Numbered from the stretch's first letter, positions 17,768 to 27,214 are shown. The stretch: 64,000 nt of DNA from Burkholderia contaminans (GCF_029633825.1 NZ_CP090642.1:1426001-1490000); one strand, 5' to 3'. Made by a program: numbers and translations. Notes: a model not told the origin generated them from the letters alone.

Positions 17768-18919
17768 TCAGTCGACAACCGCCTCTGGCCGATGCACGGG
17801 AATCCAGCCAGGCGCCATTTCAATCGCCGCCCACAAGCCCTCCGGAATCGACAATTGCGACTGCTCGCCCATATCGATTGCGTGGCGAATTTGTGCGTCG
17901 CAACCTGTTTCGGCGATCGCCACCCAATCCGGATTCATCACGAGCCCTTTTCCAACCGCTACCAGCGACAGCCCGAGATCGAGGGCGTCCGCGGCTTCGC
18001 GCGGGGTGCGAAGCATCCCGGCAGACATCACCGGCACGCGGCCGCCGACATGGTCGACGATCGCTTTCACCGTGAGGCCGGTATCCGCGCCCAACGGCCG
18101 TGCACCTCGAACGTCATTGAGAGACGCGTGCACGTAGTCGACCCCGCCCTCGATGACCTTGTCTACCAGTGCGCAAACATCCGGCACACGATATCCGCCC
18201 TCCTCGCGCTCCTCCGGAGATATCCGGTACCCCAACAGGAACGGGCGCTTCGCGTACGCGGCAATCACACGTCGCGCCTCGCTGACGACCGCCAGCGGAA
18301 AGCGCATGCGGTTCTCCAGCGACCCACCCCATTCGTCACAGCGCCGGTTGTAGCGCGGAGAAAAGAAATTTTGCAGCAGGAAGCCATGCGCGCCGTGCAG
18401 TTCCACGCCATCGAATCCCGCTTCGATCGCCCGGCGAACGGTGTCGCCAAAAGCCCGCACCATGTCTTCGATCTCGTTGGACGCCAGCGGTCGCGGCGTT
18501 ACGTCACCGCGGTTGAACGGTCCCGCCAGTGCGGCGACGGCGGATGCGCTCACGAGTTCGCCATTCGGGACGGCCTCGACAACGGCTTTGTTGCCAGCAT
18601 GGAAAATTTGCAGGACGGCAAGCGCGCCACCGCTCTTGGCCGCTTCGGCCAGTCTTCTCAGGCTGGGAATGAAACGGTCGTCGTAAGCGGCGAACTCGTC
18701 GGTAAAGCCGATGCCGTTCTCCGTCACATGCGTACAACCGGTCACGACCATGCCGACGCCTTGAACACGGCGCCGGTAGTAGTCGAGTTCGGCGTCTGAA
18801 ATGGCGCCATCGGGGTCGGCGGACCAGGTCGTCATCGGTGCCATCACAACGCGATTGCGCAGTGTCAGGCCATTACGAAAAACAAGAGATCGGAAAAGGG
18901 AAGCATGCTCATTCGTCAT
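17768..18919 (-). CDS. NADH:flavin oxidoreductase, Old Yellow Enzyme family
   Basis: A 383-residue FMN TIM barrel of the OYE family, starting most likely at ATG 18919 (MTNEHASLF); a start at 19006 is open but lacks support. Signatures are RVVMAPMTTW near the N-terminus, LQIFHAGNKA, and the substrate/FMN loop HGAHGFLLQNFFSPRYNRR followed by DEWGGSLENR. No iron-sulfur or second flavin domain follows, so it is a stand-alone ene-reductase rather than a 2,4-dienoyl-CoA reductase. It would reduce activated C=C bonds of an enone or enoyl compound. It lies between iclR and lysR regulators on the same strand. Confidence 0.9.
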   Translation of the reverse strand: MTNEHASLFRSLVFRNGLTLRNRVVMAPMTTWSADPDGAISDAELDYYRRRVQGVGMVVTGCTHVTENGIGFTDEFAAYDDRFIPSLRRLAEAAKSGGALAVLQIFHAGNKAVVEAVPNGELVSASAVAALAGPFNRGDVTPRPLASNEIEDMVRAFGDTVRRAIEAGFDGVELHGAHGFLLQNFFSPRYNRRCDEWGGSLENRMRFPLAVVSEARRVIAAYAKRPFLLGYRISPEEREEGGYRVPDVCALVDKVIEGGVDYVHASLNDVRGARPLGADTGLTVKAIVDHVGGRVPVMSAGMLRTPREAADALDLGLSLVAVGKGLVMNPDWVAIAETGCDAQIRHAIDMGEQSQLSIPEGLWAAIEMAPGWIPVHRPEAVVD

Positions 18920-19106
18920 TTGAATGCAAGGCCATCGCTCGTCGCGCAGCCCGTGAATACAGGAGTAACGATGATGCGGGCGGGATGCATCGCCATCAAG
19001 ACACACGAGACGACATCAGTGTTAATTCGAGATTGACAACGAGGGCCGCCGAGACCGAATCATTTCGACGAATTGCCGGCGATCGAGCGATAGCACGCTC
19101 GAAATG

Positions 19107-20039
19107 TCAGGTCACGTTGAGCGCGGCCATATCCGCTTCGAGGGCCGTCGGAATCGATGCTTGCAGCGACTCGACGAAGGTCCGGATCTTCGCATCGAGA
19201 TACTGGCGTGATGGATAGAGTGCGTAAGCCGTCAGCGACTGCAGCGTGTAATCGGGCAGCACCCGTACCAATCCGCCACCTCGCAGGGTCGGCACTGCAG
19301 TCGACATGGGCAATGCGCCGATTCCGGCGCCAGCGCGCAAGGCAACGGCCAGCGCCTCTGCCGTATTGACCCGGAGCTGGGCCGGTGGCAGTTCGAAACG
19401 CTCGGCACCATGCGGCCCGGTCAACTGCCAGTGGTTGTTCGGGAACACGGACGAGACGATTTGCAGGCAAGCGTGTTCAGCAAGCATTTGCGTATCGAGC
19501 GGTACGCCATGCGTGTCGAGATAGGCCTGTGATGCACACAGCACACTGCTGAGCCTACCGAGACGCTTCGACACGAGCCCCGAATCCGGCAGGTCAGCCG
19601 CACTCAGCTGCAGCGAGACGTCATAGCCGTCATCGATCAAGTCCGGCACATGCTGAGACAGCGTCAGTTCGACCAACACGTTCGGATAGGATTGCCGATA
19701 TGCCAACACGGCCGGCAATACATAGCTCTGGCCGAAACCCGGTGTCGCGTGTACGCGCAGGCGCCCCGCCGGCCTCGCATGCGCGTCGGCCGCCTCCGCC
19801 TCGGCCAGGTCGATGCCGGCGAGAATCTGCTCGCACCGACCGAGATAGCGTTCACCCGCTTCCGTCAGTGCGATCCGCCGCGTCGTTCGGTTGATCAACC
19901 GCGTCCTCAGATGCGTCTCGAGCGCACCAACCGCACGCGACACGAGCGCGGTTGTAACGTCCATACGCTCTGCCGCGCCGGTAAAGCTGCCCTCTTCGGC
20001 AACGCGCACGAAGAATTTCATTGCTTGAAGCTTGTCCAA
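19107..20039 (-). CDS. LysR-family transcriptional regulator
   Basis: A 310-residue LysR protein with helix-turn-helix (EGSFTGAAERMDVTTALVSR) and an effector domain beginning GRLRVHATPGFGQSYVLPA. The TRLINRTTRRIALTEAGERY segment places it in the large CrgA/AaeR-like subgroup. It is on the same strand as the OYE gene (188-bp gap) and downstream of pyruvate carboxylase (91-bp gap). The OYE gene is the likeliest neighbour target; the sequence does not decide. Confidence 0.92.
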   Translation of the reverse strand: MDKLQAMKFFVRVAEEGSFTGAAERMDVTTALVSRAVGALETHLRTRLINRTTRRIALTEAGERYLGRCEQILAGIDLAEAEAADAHARPAGRLRVHATPGFGQSYVLPAVLAYRQSYPNVLVELTLSQHVPDLIDDGYDVSLQLSAADLPDSGLVSKRLGRLSSVLCASQAYLDTHGVPLDTQMLAEHACLQIVSSVFPNNHWQLTGPHGAERFELPPAQLRVNTAEALAVALRAGAGIGALPMSTAVPTLRGGGLVRVLPDYTLQSLTAYALYPSRQYLDAKIRTFVESLQASIPTALEADMAALNVT

Positions 20040-20130
20040 CCGATCACTTCCTAATCAAATCGATCCGATCAAAGGGACGCGACAGACGGCAACGCGCATC
20101 TGGAATCGTGGTCCGACAAGCGAGCCAGCA

Positions 20131-23100
20131 TTACACGGCTCCCTTCATCTCGATCAGCAGATCCTTCGCCGCCACCCGCTCGCCCGGCTTCACGTGCACG
20201 GCCGCGATCTCGCAGTCGCGCTCCGCCGCGATGTGTGTTTCCATCTTCATCGCCTCGAGCGCGATCAGCGTCGTACCGGCCGTCACGCGCTGCCCCGGCT
20301 GCACGGCGACCGTCACCACCGAGCCCGGCATCGGCGCGGCGATGTGCAGCGGATTGCCCGGATCGGCGCGCTGCAACCCATGGCGCTCCTTGCCCGCGTG
20401 CACGACCGTCTTCTGCTCGACCAGCGCGGAGCGCGACTGGCCGTTCAGCTCGAACAGCACCTTCACGATGCCGTCCTCCGCATCGGCGTGCTGGCCCTGC
20501 AGCGACACGAGCAGCGTCTTGCCCGGCTCGATGTCGATCGCCACCTCCTCCTGCGGCTGCAGCCCGTACAGGAACGCCGACGTCGGCACGACCGACGTGT
20601 CGCTGTAGGAGCGAACGTGCGCATAGTAGTCGACCGTCTGCTTCGGATACATCAGGTACGACGCCAGTTGCCGATCGTCGAGCGGCTGCTCGCACGCGGC
20701 CTCGGCCTGCTTGCGTGCCGCGTCGAGATCGACCGGCGGAATCTGGTCGCCCGGGCGATACGGCGCCGGCGGCTCGCTCTTGAGCACCTTGCGCGACAGC
20801 TCGGCCGGGAAGCCGTCGGGTGGAAAACCCAGCTCACCCTTGAACAGCGACACGACCGATTCCGGAAACGCGATGTCCTTGTCCGGGCTGCGCACGTCGT
20901 CTACGCTCAGGTCGTTCGCGACCATCATCAGCGCCATGTCGCCGACCACCTTCGACGTCGGCGTGACCTTCACGATGTCGCCAAACAGTCGGTTCACGTC
21001 TGCATACGCACGCGACACCTCGGTCCAGCGATGATCGATGCCGAGCGAGCGCGCCTGCTCGCGCAGGTTCGTGTACTGGCCGCCGGGCATCTCGTGACGG
21101 TAGACGTCGGCCGTGCCCGCGCGGATCTCCGATTCGAACGGCGCGTAATAACGGCGCACGCCTTCCCAGTACATCGATGCTTCGTGCAGGCGATCCTGGT
21201 CAAGCCCCGGATCACGCTCGCTGCCGGCCAGCGCGGCCGCGATGCTCGACAGGTTCGGTTGCGACGTGAGCCCGCTCATTGCATCGAGCGCGCCGTCCAC
21301 CGCGTCGCAGCCCGCACCGATCGCCGCGAGCACCGACGCCGCAGCGATGCCGCTCGTGTCGTGCGTGTGGAAATGCACGGGCAGCCCGGTTTCCTCCTTG
21401 AGCGCCTTCACGAGCGTCGCGACCGCTTGCGGACGGCAGATGCCGGCCATGTCCTTGATGCCGAGCACGTGCACGCCGGCCTGCTGGAGCTCGCGCGCGA
21501 TGCCGACGTAATACTTGAGGTCGTACTTCGAGCGCGACGTGTCGAACAGGTCGCCGGTGTAGCAGATCGCGCCTTCGCACAGCATCCCGCTCTCGCCGAC
21601 CGCGTCGATCGCCACGCGCATGTTGCGCACCCAGTTCAGCGAGTCGAACACGCGGAACACGTCGACGCCAGCGCTCGCAGCCTGCTGCACGAAGAAGCGC
21701 ACGACGTTGTCCGCGTAGTTCGTATAGCCGACCGCGTTCGAGCCGCGCAGCAGCATCTGGAACAGGATGTTCGGCACGCGTTCGCGCAGCAGTGCGAGCC
21801 GCTCCCACGGGTCTTCCTTCAGGAAGCGCAGCGCGACGTCGAAGGTCGCGCCACCCCAGCATTCGAGCGAGAACAGCTGCGACAGCTCGCGCGCATAGAA
21901 CGGCGCGATCGGCAGCATGTCGGCCGTGCGCATGCGCGTCGCGAACAGCGACTGGTGCGCGTCGCGCATCGTCGTGTCGGTCAGCAGCACCTGCTTCTGG
22001 TCGAGCATCCAGCGCGCGAACTTCTCGGGGCCGAGCTCGCGCAAGCGATCGCGCGTGCCGGCCGGGATCGCCACGGCCGTATCGATCTTCGGCAGCACCG
22101 GTTTCTGCAGCGGCAGCGCCGGCAGCGTGCGGCCGTTCATCTCGGCGTTGCCGTTGACGTTCAGCTCGCCTAGATAGCGCAGCAGCTTCGTCGCGCGGTC
22201 GCCGCGTTTCGCGAATTCGAGCAGTTCCGGCGTCTTGTCGATGAAGCGCGTCGTCACGTCACCCGCGATGAAGGCCGGATGGTTGATCACGTTCTCGAGG
22301 AACTGCAGGTTCGACGTGACGCCACGAATCCGGAACTCGCGCAGCGCGCGATCCATCCGGTGAATCGATTCGGCCGCCGTCGGCGCCCAGGTCGTCACCT
22401 TCACGAGCAGCGAGTCGTAGTACGGCGTGATCACCGCGCCGCCATAGGCGGTGCCGGCATCGAGCCGCACGCCGAAGCCCGCCGCGCTGCGATAGGCCGT
22501 GAGCCGCCCGTAGTCGGGCAGGAAGTCGTTCTCCGGATCCTCGGTCGTGATCCGGCATTGCAGCGCGTTGCCGTTCAGCGGGATCGCGTGCTGCTCCGGC
22601 ACGCCGGCTGCGCGCGCGATGAGCGAGCCGTCGCCGTCCGTCGCATCCTCCGTCAGCCCGATCTGCCCACCTTCCGTGATGCGGATCTGTGCCTTCACGA
22701 TGTCGATCCCGGTGATCATCTCGGTCACCGTGTGCTCGACCTGGATGCGCGGGTTCACCTCGATGAAGTAGAACTGGCCGGTGTCGGCGTCCATCAGGAA
22801 TTCGACGGTGCCCGCGTGCGTGTAGCCCACGGCACGCATCAGGCGCAGCGCCGATTCGCACAGTGCTTGCCGGCCGTCGTGATCGAGATACGGCGCCGGC
22901 GCGCGTTCGACGACCTTCTGGTTGCGTCGCTGCACCGTGCAGTCGCGCTCGTACAGATGCACGACCGTGCCGTGCAGGTCGCCGAGCACCTGCACCTCGA
23001 CGTGCCGCGCATTGCGCACGAGTTTCTCGACGTACACCTCGTCGTTGCCGAACGCGGCCAGCGCCTCGCGGCGCGCGACGGGCAGCAGCGTCTCGAGGTC

Positions 23101-23640
23101 GCGTTCGTTCTCGAGCACGCGCATCCCGCGCCCGCCGCCGCCCCAGCTCGCCTTCAGCATCAGCGGATAGCCAACTTCCGCGGCCAGTGCCTTGCACGCA
23201 TCGAGATCGTCCGGCAACGGCGCGGTCGCGGGCATCACCGGCACGCCTGCGGCGATCGCCGCGTTGCGCGCGGCCACCTTGTTGCCGAGCGTACGCATCA
23301 CGTCCGGCGACGGGCCGATCCAGCGGATGCCTGCATCGATCACGGCCTGCGCGAAATCCGGGTTCTCGGACAGGAAGCCGTAGCCGGGATGGATCGCGTC
23401 GACCTTCGCCTGCCGCGCGACGCGCAGGATGTCGTCGATGTCCAGATACGCGGCGAGCGGCTTCTTGCCCTCGCCGATCAGGTAGCTCTCGTCCGCCTTG
23501 AAGCGATGCAGCGCAAGCCGGTCTTCCTTCGAATAGACCGCCACCGTGCGAATGTTCAGCTCAGCGGCGGCACGCATCACGCGGATCGAGATTTCCGAGC
23601 GGTTCGCGATCAGGATGGACTGGATGGGGGTAGAAGTCAC
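20131..23640 (-). CDS. pyc: Pyruvate carboxylase
   Basis: A full-length 1169-residue biotin enzyme that carboxylates pyruvate to oxaloacetate with ATP and bicarbonate. Domains in order: biotin carboxylase (about 1-460, with the ATP-grasp loop around GGGGRGMRVL), carboxyltransferase TIM barrel (about 540-860, LLTDTTMRDAHQSL at its entrance), the tetramerisation/PC region, and the C-terminal biotinyl domain with the EAMKMETH motif (biotin on Lys1132). It starts at GTG 23640 without a strong ribosome binding site. Base composition is very high in GC, like a core gene. In this island it would refill the TCA cycle when the pathway yields acetyl-CoA and pyruvate. Confidence 0.96.
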   Translation of the reverse strand: MTSTPIQSILIANRSEISIRVMRAAAELNIRTVAVYSKEDRLALHRFKADESYLIGEGKKPLAAYLDIDDILRVARQAKVDAIHPGYGFLSENPDFAQAVIDAGIRWIGPSPDVMRTLGNKVAARNAAIAAGVPVMPATAPLPDDLDACKALAAEVGYPLMLKASWGGGGRGMRVLENERDLETLLPVARREALAAFGNDEVYVEKLVRNARHVEVQVLGDLHGTVVHLYERDCTVQRRNQKVVERAPAPYLDHDGRQALCESALRLMRAVGYTHAGTVEFLMDADTGQFYFIEVNPRIQVEHTVTEMITGIDIVKAQIRITEGGQIGLTEDATDGDGSLIARAAGVPEQHAIPLNGNALQCRITTEDPENDFLPDYGRLTAYRSAAGFGVRLDAGTAYGGAVITPYYDSLLVKVTTWAPTAAESIHRMDRALREFRIRGVTSNLQFLENVINHPAFIAGDVTTRFIDKTPELLEFAKRGDRATKLLRYLGELNVNGNAEMNGRTLPALPLQKPVLPKIDTAVAIPAGTRDRLRELGPEKFARWMLDQKQVLLTDTTMRDAHQSLFATRMRTADMLPIAPFYARELSQLFSLECWGGATFDVALRFLKEDPWERLALLRERVPNILFQMLLRGSNAVGYTNYADNVVRFFVQQAASAGVDVFRVFDSLNWVRNMRVAIDAVGESGMLCEGAICYTGDLFDTSRSKYDLKYYVGIARELQQAGVHVLGIKDMAGICRPQAVATLVKALKEETGLPVHFHTHDTSGIAAASVLAAIGAGCDAVDGALDAMSGLTSQPNLSSIAAALAGSERDPGLDQDRLHEASMYWEGVRRYYAPFESEIRAGTADVYRHEMPGGQYTNLREQARSLGIDHRWTEVSRAYADVNRLFGDIVKVTPTSKVVGDMALMMVANDLSVDDVRSPDKDIAFPESVVSLFKGELGFPPDGFPAELSRKVLKSEPPAPYRPGDQIPPVDLDAARKQAEAACEQPLDDRQLASYLMYPKQTVDYYAHVRSYSDTSVVPTSAFLYGLQPQEEVAIDIEPGKTLLVSLQGQHADAEDGIVKVLFELNGQSRSALVEQKTVVHAGKERHGLQRADPGNPLHIAAPMPGSVVTVAVQPGQRVTAGTTLIALEAMKMETHIAAERDCEIAAVHVKPGERVAAKDLLIEMKGAV

Positions 23641-23878
23641 GGCAGCTATGAATCGTTAAGGGTTAAAGAGATCCTGTCGACGCGATCCATCCGCCGCCGA
23701 ACCGATTTCCCGGGGATGCGCGAGATCTGCGGCGTCGTTCGCGATGCATCGGACTGCTTCCGGGCATCTGCATTCTCACGAGTTCTGCCGGGGGTCGCTA
23801 TCGGCATCGCGACGACGAACAGCACTCAGCCGACCTGCTGACGGCATCGGTGCGGCGTGCAGATGCCCGAAACCAGCG

Positions 23879-24082
23879 TTAGTCGCGGTGCATGAACAAC
23901 GATGTGTGATCCATCCAGTCATAGTGAGCGCTGCCGCCCACCCACGCCCAGTTCGCGGCATCGCGCCGCGCCCCGTCCGGGCTCAGGCGTGCGAACGATC
24001 GTTCGGCCTCCGTTGCCCTGTCGCGCCGTGCTTCGGCATGTTCGTCGAAACCCGTCATCGCATCCTTCGCATCGCGCTTCAT
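23879..24082 (-). CDS. Hypothetical 67-residue protein coupled to acyl-CoA dehydrogenase
   Basis: Its ATG overlaps the stop codon of the acyl-CoA dehydrogenase (ATGA), an arrangement typical of translational coupling. The product is charged in its first half (MKRDAKDAMTGFDEHAEARR) and aromatic in its last third (WAWVGGSAHYDWMDHTSLFM). It has no signal peptide or membrane segment. I do not recognise a family. It could be a real small partner of the dehydrogenase or an open frame by chance in GC-rich DNA; the overlap favours the former. Confidence 0.45.
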   Translation of the reverse strand: MKRDAKDAMTGFDEHAEARRDRATEAERSFARLSPDGARRDAANWAWVGGSAHYDWMDHTSLFMHRD

Positions 24083-25230
24083 TGCGCGTCACGGACCATG
24101 TTGCGGGCGATCACCACCTGCTGGATCTGGGTCGTGCCCTCATAGATGCGGAACAGGCGCACATCGCGATAGAAGCGCTCGATCGCGTATTCGGCCATGT
24201 AGCCGGCGCCGCCGAAAATCTGCACGGCGCGATCGGCCACACGGCCGCACATCTCGGAGGCGAACAGCTTCGCGCACGAGGCCTCGGTGCTGACCGGCAG
24301 CTTGTCGTCGCGCCGGCGCGCGGCATCCACCACCATGCAGCGAGCCGCATAGATCTCGGCCTTGCTGTCAGCCAGCATCGCTTGCACGAGCTGGAAATCG
24401 GCGATCGGCTTGCCGAACTGCTTGCGCTCCATCGCATAGGACAACGCCATCGACAGCATTCGCTCGGCCACGGCAACGCATACCGCGGCGATATGGATGC
24501 GCCCCTTGTCCAGCACCTTCATCGCCGTCTTGAAACCCTGCCCTTCCTTCCCGCCGATCAGGTTCGCCGCCGGCACGCGCACACCGTCGAAGATCACATC
24601 GCACGTATGAGCACCTTTCTGCCCCATTTTCTTATCGCGCTTGCCGAAGCTGATGCCAGGCGTTTTCGCATCGACGATGAACGCCGAAATGCCGCCCGAG
24701 CCTTTGTCGTCCGGATTGGTGCGGGCCATCAGCGTGAAGATGCCCGCATGAGGCGCGTTCGTGATGAAGCGCTTGGTGCCGTTGACCACGTAGTCGTCTC
24801 CATCCCGGATCGCCGTGGTGCGAAGCGATGCCGCGTCGGAGCCCGCTTCCGGTTCGGTCAGTGCGAACGACGCGATCAGCTCGCCAGTCGCGAGGCGCGG
24901 CAGATACTTCTCCTGCTGCTCGGGCGTGCCGTCGAACAGGATGCCCTGCGAGCCGATGCCCACGGTGGTGCCCAGCAACGATCGAAATACCGGTGACGCG
25001 TGGCACAGTTCGAACACCGCCAGCACCTCCTCTTCCATGGTCAGCTCCAGACCGCCGAAGCGTTCCGGAATGGTGAGGCCGAACAGGCCCATCGCCTTCA
25101 TGTCGGCGACGATGTCGTCGGGAATCTCGTCGGTTTCGGCAACGAGTTCCTCATTGGGCATGAGCCGCTCGCGGACGAAGCGGGCGATGGATTCGAGCAG
25201 GCCGTTGAGCGTTTCTTGATCGCGAATCAT
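24079..25230 (-). CDS. Acyl-CoA dehydrogenase (second of two)
   Basis: A 383-residue acyl-CoA dehydrogenase starting at ATG 25230 (MIRDQETLN). The FAD region is ALTEPEAGSDAASLRT, the C-terminal helix has FGGAGYMAEYAIERFYRDVR, and the catalytic-glutamate motif RIYEGTTQIQ is intact, unlike in the first dehydrogenase of this window. It forms a 2-enoyl-CoA and reduces ETF. It is divergent from the MaoC-SDR-thiolase-ligase-CaiB operon, and the shared 242-bp region contains operator site 7. It therefore likely supplies the first oxidation step of that pathway. Confidence 0.94.
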   Translation of the reverse strand: MIRDQETLNGLLESIARFVRERLMPNEELVAETDEIPDDIVADMKAMGLFGLTIPERFGGLELTMEEEVLAVFELCHASPVFRSLLGTTVGIGSQGILFDGTPEQQEKYLPRLATGELIASFALTEPEAGSDAASLRTTAIRDGDDYVVNGTKRFITNAPHAGIFTLMARTNPDDKGSGGISAFIVDAKTPGISFGKRDKKMGQKGAHTCDVIFDGVRVPAANLIGGKEGQGFKTAMKVLDKGRIHIAAVCVAVAERMLSMALSYAMERKQFGKPIADFQLVQAMLADSKAEIYAARCMVVDAARRRDDKLPVSTEASCAKLFASEMCGRVADRAVQIFGGAGYMAEYAIERFYRDVRLFRIYEGTTQIQQVVIARNMVRDAQ

Positions 25231-25380
25231 GTCGGTACGCCAGATGAAGGGATGAACATGCTCCGATGCTGCGCCGGCCGCCAACGCGATACAACCGATC
25301 CGCCGAAAACGTTCCGCAGAATGAAAGTGCCACGACGAGGCTGGCATTGGCGATCGGCCACGACAGGGATGGCAGCTCCT

Positions 25381-25395
25381 GCCAAGGTACGGAAC
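25381..25395 (-). promoter_or_regulatory. Putative IclR-regulon operator, site 7
   Basis: On the minus strand TTCCGTACCTTGGCA, 11 of 15 to consensus. It lies in the divergent promoter region between the acyl-CoA dehydrogenase (151 bp) and the MaoC operon (78 bp). Confidence 0.45.
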
Positions 25396-25472
25396 AACGT
25401 TCGGCGATCCGTTGACCGCCGTTCGAGCCGGTTCCATCGTAGGAGCTCGAGTCAACTGCCGTTACGTCCACC

Positions 25473-26348
25473 ATGCCGCTCCAGCCGAATCACTTGCTGT
25501 CCCGCCCGTTCCCGTCCATCGAGCATGCGTACTCGCTGCGCGACACCCAGCTCTACGCGCTCGGGCTGGGCCTCGGCGCCGATCCGCTCGATGCGGGGCA
25601 ATTGCGTTACGTCTACGAAGGCAAGGACGGCGCGTCGCTACGTGCGCTGCCGACCATGGCGAACGTGCTCGCGTACCCGGGCTTCTGGGCACGCGAACCG
25701 GACACGGGCATCACCTGGCAAAAGATCCTGCACGCGGAGCAGGAAATCAGGATTCACGCGCCCCTACCGGCGAGCGGCCGCGTCACGGGCACGACCCGCA
25801 TCACCGGCCTGTGGGACAAAGGGGAAAACAAGGGCGCGTTTCTCCAGCAGACGCGCGACATCGCGGATGCCGAGACGGGAAACCTGCTCGCCACCGTCGT
25901 TCAGCTGAGCCTGTTGCGCGGCGATGGCGGGTTCGGCGAAGGCGGTAGCACCGACGCCTTGCCGACACCGCACGCGATGCCTGACGGCGCGCCGGACTGT
26001 GTATGCGAGTTGACCACCCCGACGCAACTGGCACTGATCTACCGATTAAGCGGCGACCTGAATCCGTTGCACGCCGATCCGGCCGTGGCCTCCGCGGCAG
26101 GGTTTCCCCGCCCCATTTTGCACGGCATGGCCTTGATGGGCGTCGCAGCGCATGCGGTGCTGCGTACGGTGCTGGCCTACGACGACACACGCTTTGCAGG
26201 CATGCGCGTGCGCTTCACCGCGCCGGCCTGGCCCGGCGATACGCTGCGCACCGAGATGTGGATACGCGGCAACACGGTTTCACTGCGCGTCACGGCCGTG
26301 GAGCGCAAAGTGGTGGTTTTGACCAACGCGCGGGTCGATCTGCGCTGA
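25473..26348 (+). CDS. MaoC-type (R)-specific enoyl-CoA hydratase 2, double hotdog
   Basis: A 291-residue two-hotdog protein like the hydratase-2 part of peroxisomal multifunctional enzyme 2. The C-terminal half has the catalytic signature YRLSGDLNPLHADP with Asp and His, then GFPRPILHGMALMG. It hydrates trans-2-enoyl-CoA to the (R)-3-hydroxyacyl-CoA. The N-terminal half is the substrate-binding, non-catalytic repeat. It is followed after 24 bp by an SDR that can oxidise the hydroxyacyl-CoA, and then by thiolase, which makes a full beta-oxidation spiral with (R) stereochemistry. Confidence 0.92.
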   Translation: MPLQPNHLLSRPFPSIEHAYSLRDTQLYALGLGLGADPLDAGQLRYVYEGKDGASLRALPTMANVLAYPGFWAREPDTGITWQKILHAEQEIRIHAPLPASGRVTGTTRITGLWDKGENKGAFLQQTRDIADAETGNLLATVVQLSLLRGDGGFGEGGSTDALPTPHAMPDGAPDCVCELTTPTQLALIYRLSGDLNPLHADPAVASAAGFPRPILHGMALMGVAAHAVLRTVLAYDDTRFAGMRVRFTAPAWPGDTLRTEMWIRGNTVSLRVTAVERKVVVLTNARVDLR

Positions 26349-26372
26349 AACGCAATTCTTCAGGAGACACAC

Positions 26373-27122
26373 ATGGATCTGGGTTTGACCGGCAAAGTTG
26401 CCATCGTCACGGGCTCGGCTCGCGGCCTGGGCGCCGCCACCGCGCGCCGGCTCGCACAGGAAGGGGCGAGCGTCGTCATCACCGACATCGCCGCCGAACT
26501 GGCGCAAGCCACGGCCAAGGCGCTGCAGGACGACGGTCTGGCCGCACACTGCATCGTAGGTGACATCACGCGGGAAGCAGACGTCCAGCGCCTCGTCGAC
26601 CAAACGATCGAGCACTTCGGTGGCGTGCATATCCTGGTGAACAACGCCGGTGCACCGCGCGACAAGTACCTGGTCAAGATGAGCGAAGACGACTGGGATT
26701 TCGTCATGAACGTCATGCTCAAGGGCGCCTTCCTGGCCGCGCGGGCCGTGATGCCGCATTTCATCGAGCAGGGCTGGGGCCGGCTGATCAACATCAGCTC
26801 GCGCGCCTATCTGGGCAATCCCACGCAGGCCAACTACTCGGCTGCGAAGGCCGGCCTGATCGGCATGGCCAAGGCGCTGTCGATGGAAGAAGGCCGCTAC
26901 GGGATCACGGCAAACTGCGTGGCGCCGGGTTTCATGGAAACGGAAATGGTGCAAGCGCTGCCGACCTACGAAACGATCAAGGAACGCGCCGTGGCCGCGC
27001 AGCCGATCAAGCGCGTCGGGCGTCCGGACGACATCGCCGACGCGGTGGCTTTCCTCGCCAGTGAGCGCGCCGGTTTCATCAGCGGCGAAGTGCTGCACGT
27101 CACGGGCGGTCGCTACGGCTGA
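26373..27122 (+). CDS. Short-chain dehydrogenase, FabG-like 3-hydroxyacyl-CoA dehydrogenase
   Basis: A 249-residue classical SDR. The NAD(P)-binding motif is TGSARGLG (about residues 14-21). NNAG is present, the catalytic triad is Ser in NISSRAY, Tyr in YSAAK and the following Lys, and the C-terminal HVTGGRYG end is typical of FabG-like members. The acidic Asp at the end of the second strand (VVITDIA) favours NAD over NADP. In this operon it most likely oxidises the 3-hydroxyacyl-CoA made by the MaoC hydratase. Confidence 0.93.
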   Translation: MDLGLTGKVAIVTGSARGLGAATARRLAQEGASVVITDIAAELAQATAKALQDDGLAAHCIVGDITREADVQRLVDQTIEHFGGVHILVNNAGAPRDKYLVKMSEDDWDFVMNVMLKGAFLAARAVMPHFIEQGWGRLINISSRAYLGNPTQANYSAAKAGLIGMAKALSMEEGRYGITANCVAPGFMETEMVQALPTYETIKERAVAAQPIKRVGRPDDIADAVAFLASERAGFISGEVLHVTGGRYG

Positions 27123-27214
27123 TCCGGAGACGGCATCGCAACGAACATGGCTGCCGGCGCGTGACACGCGAACAAGGGTGGCTGAATATTGATGACATTC
27201 AAGAGGCATTCGAA

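Noticed and set aside
20032..22173. A 713-codon open frame on the plus strand opposite pyc
   Set aside because: Low-complexity Arg/His/Leu product and complete overlap with pyruvate carboxylase.
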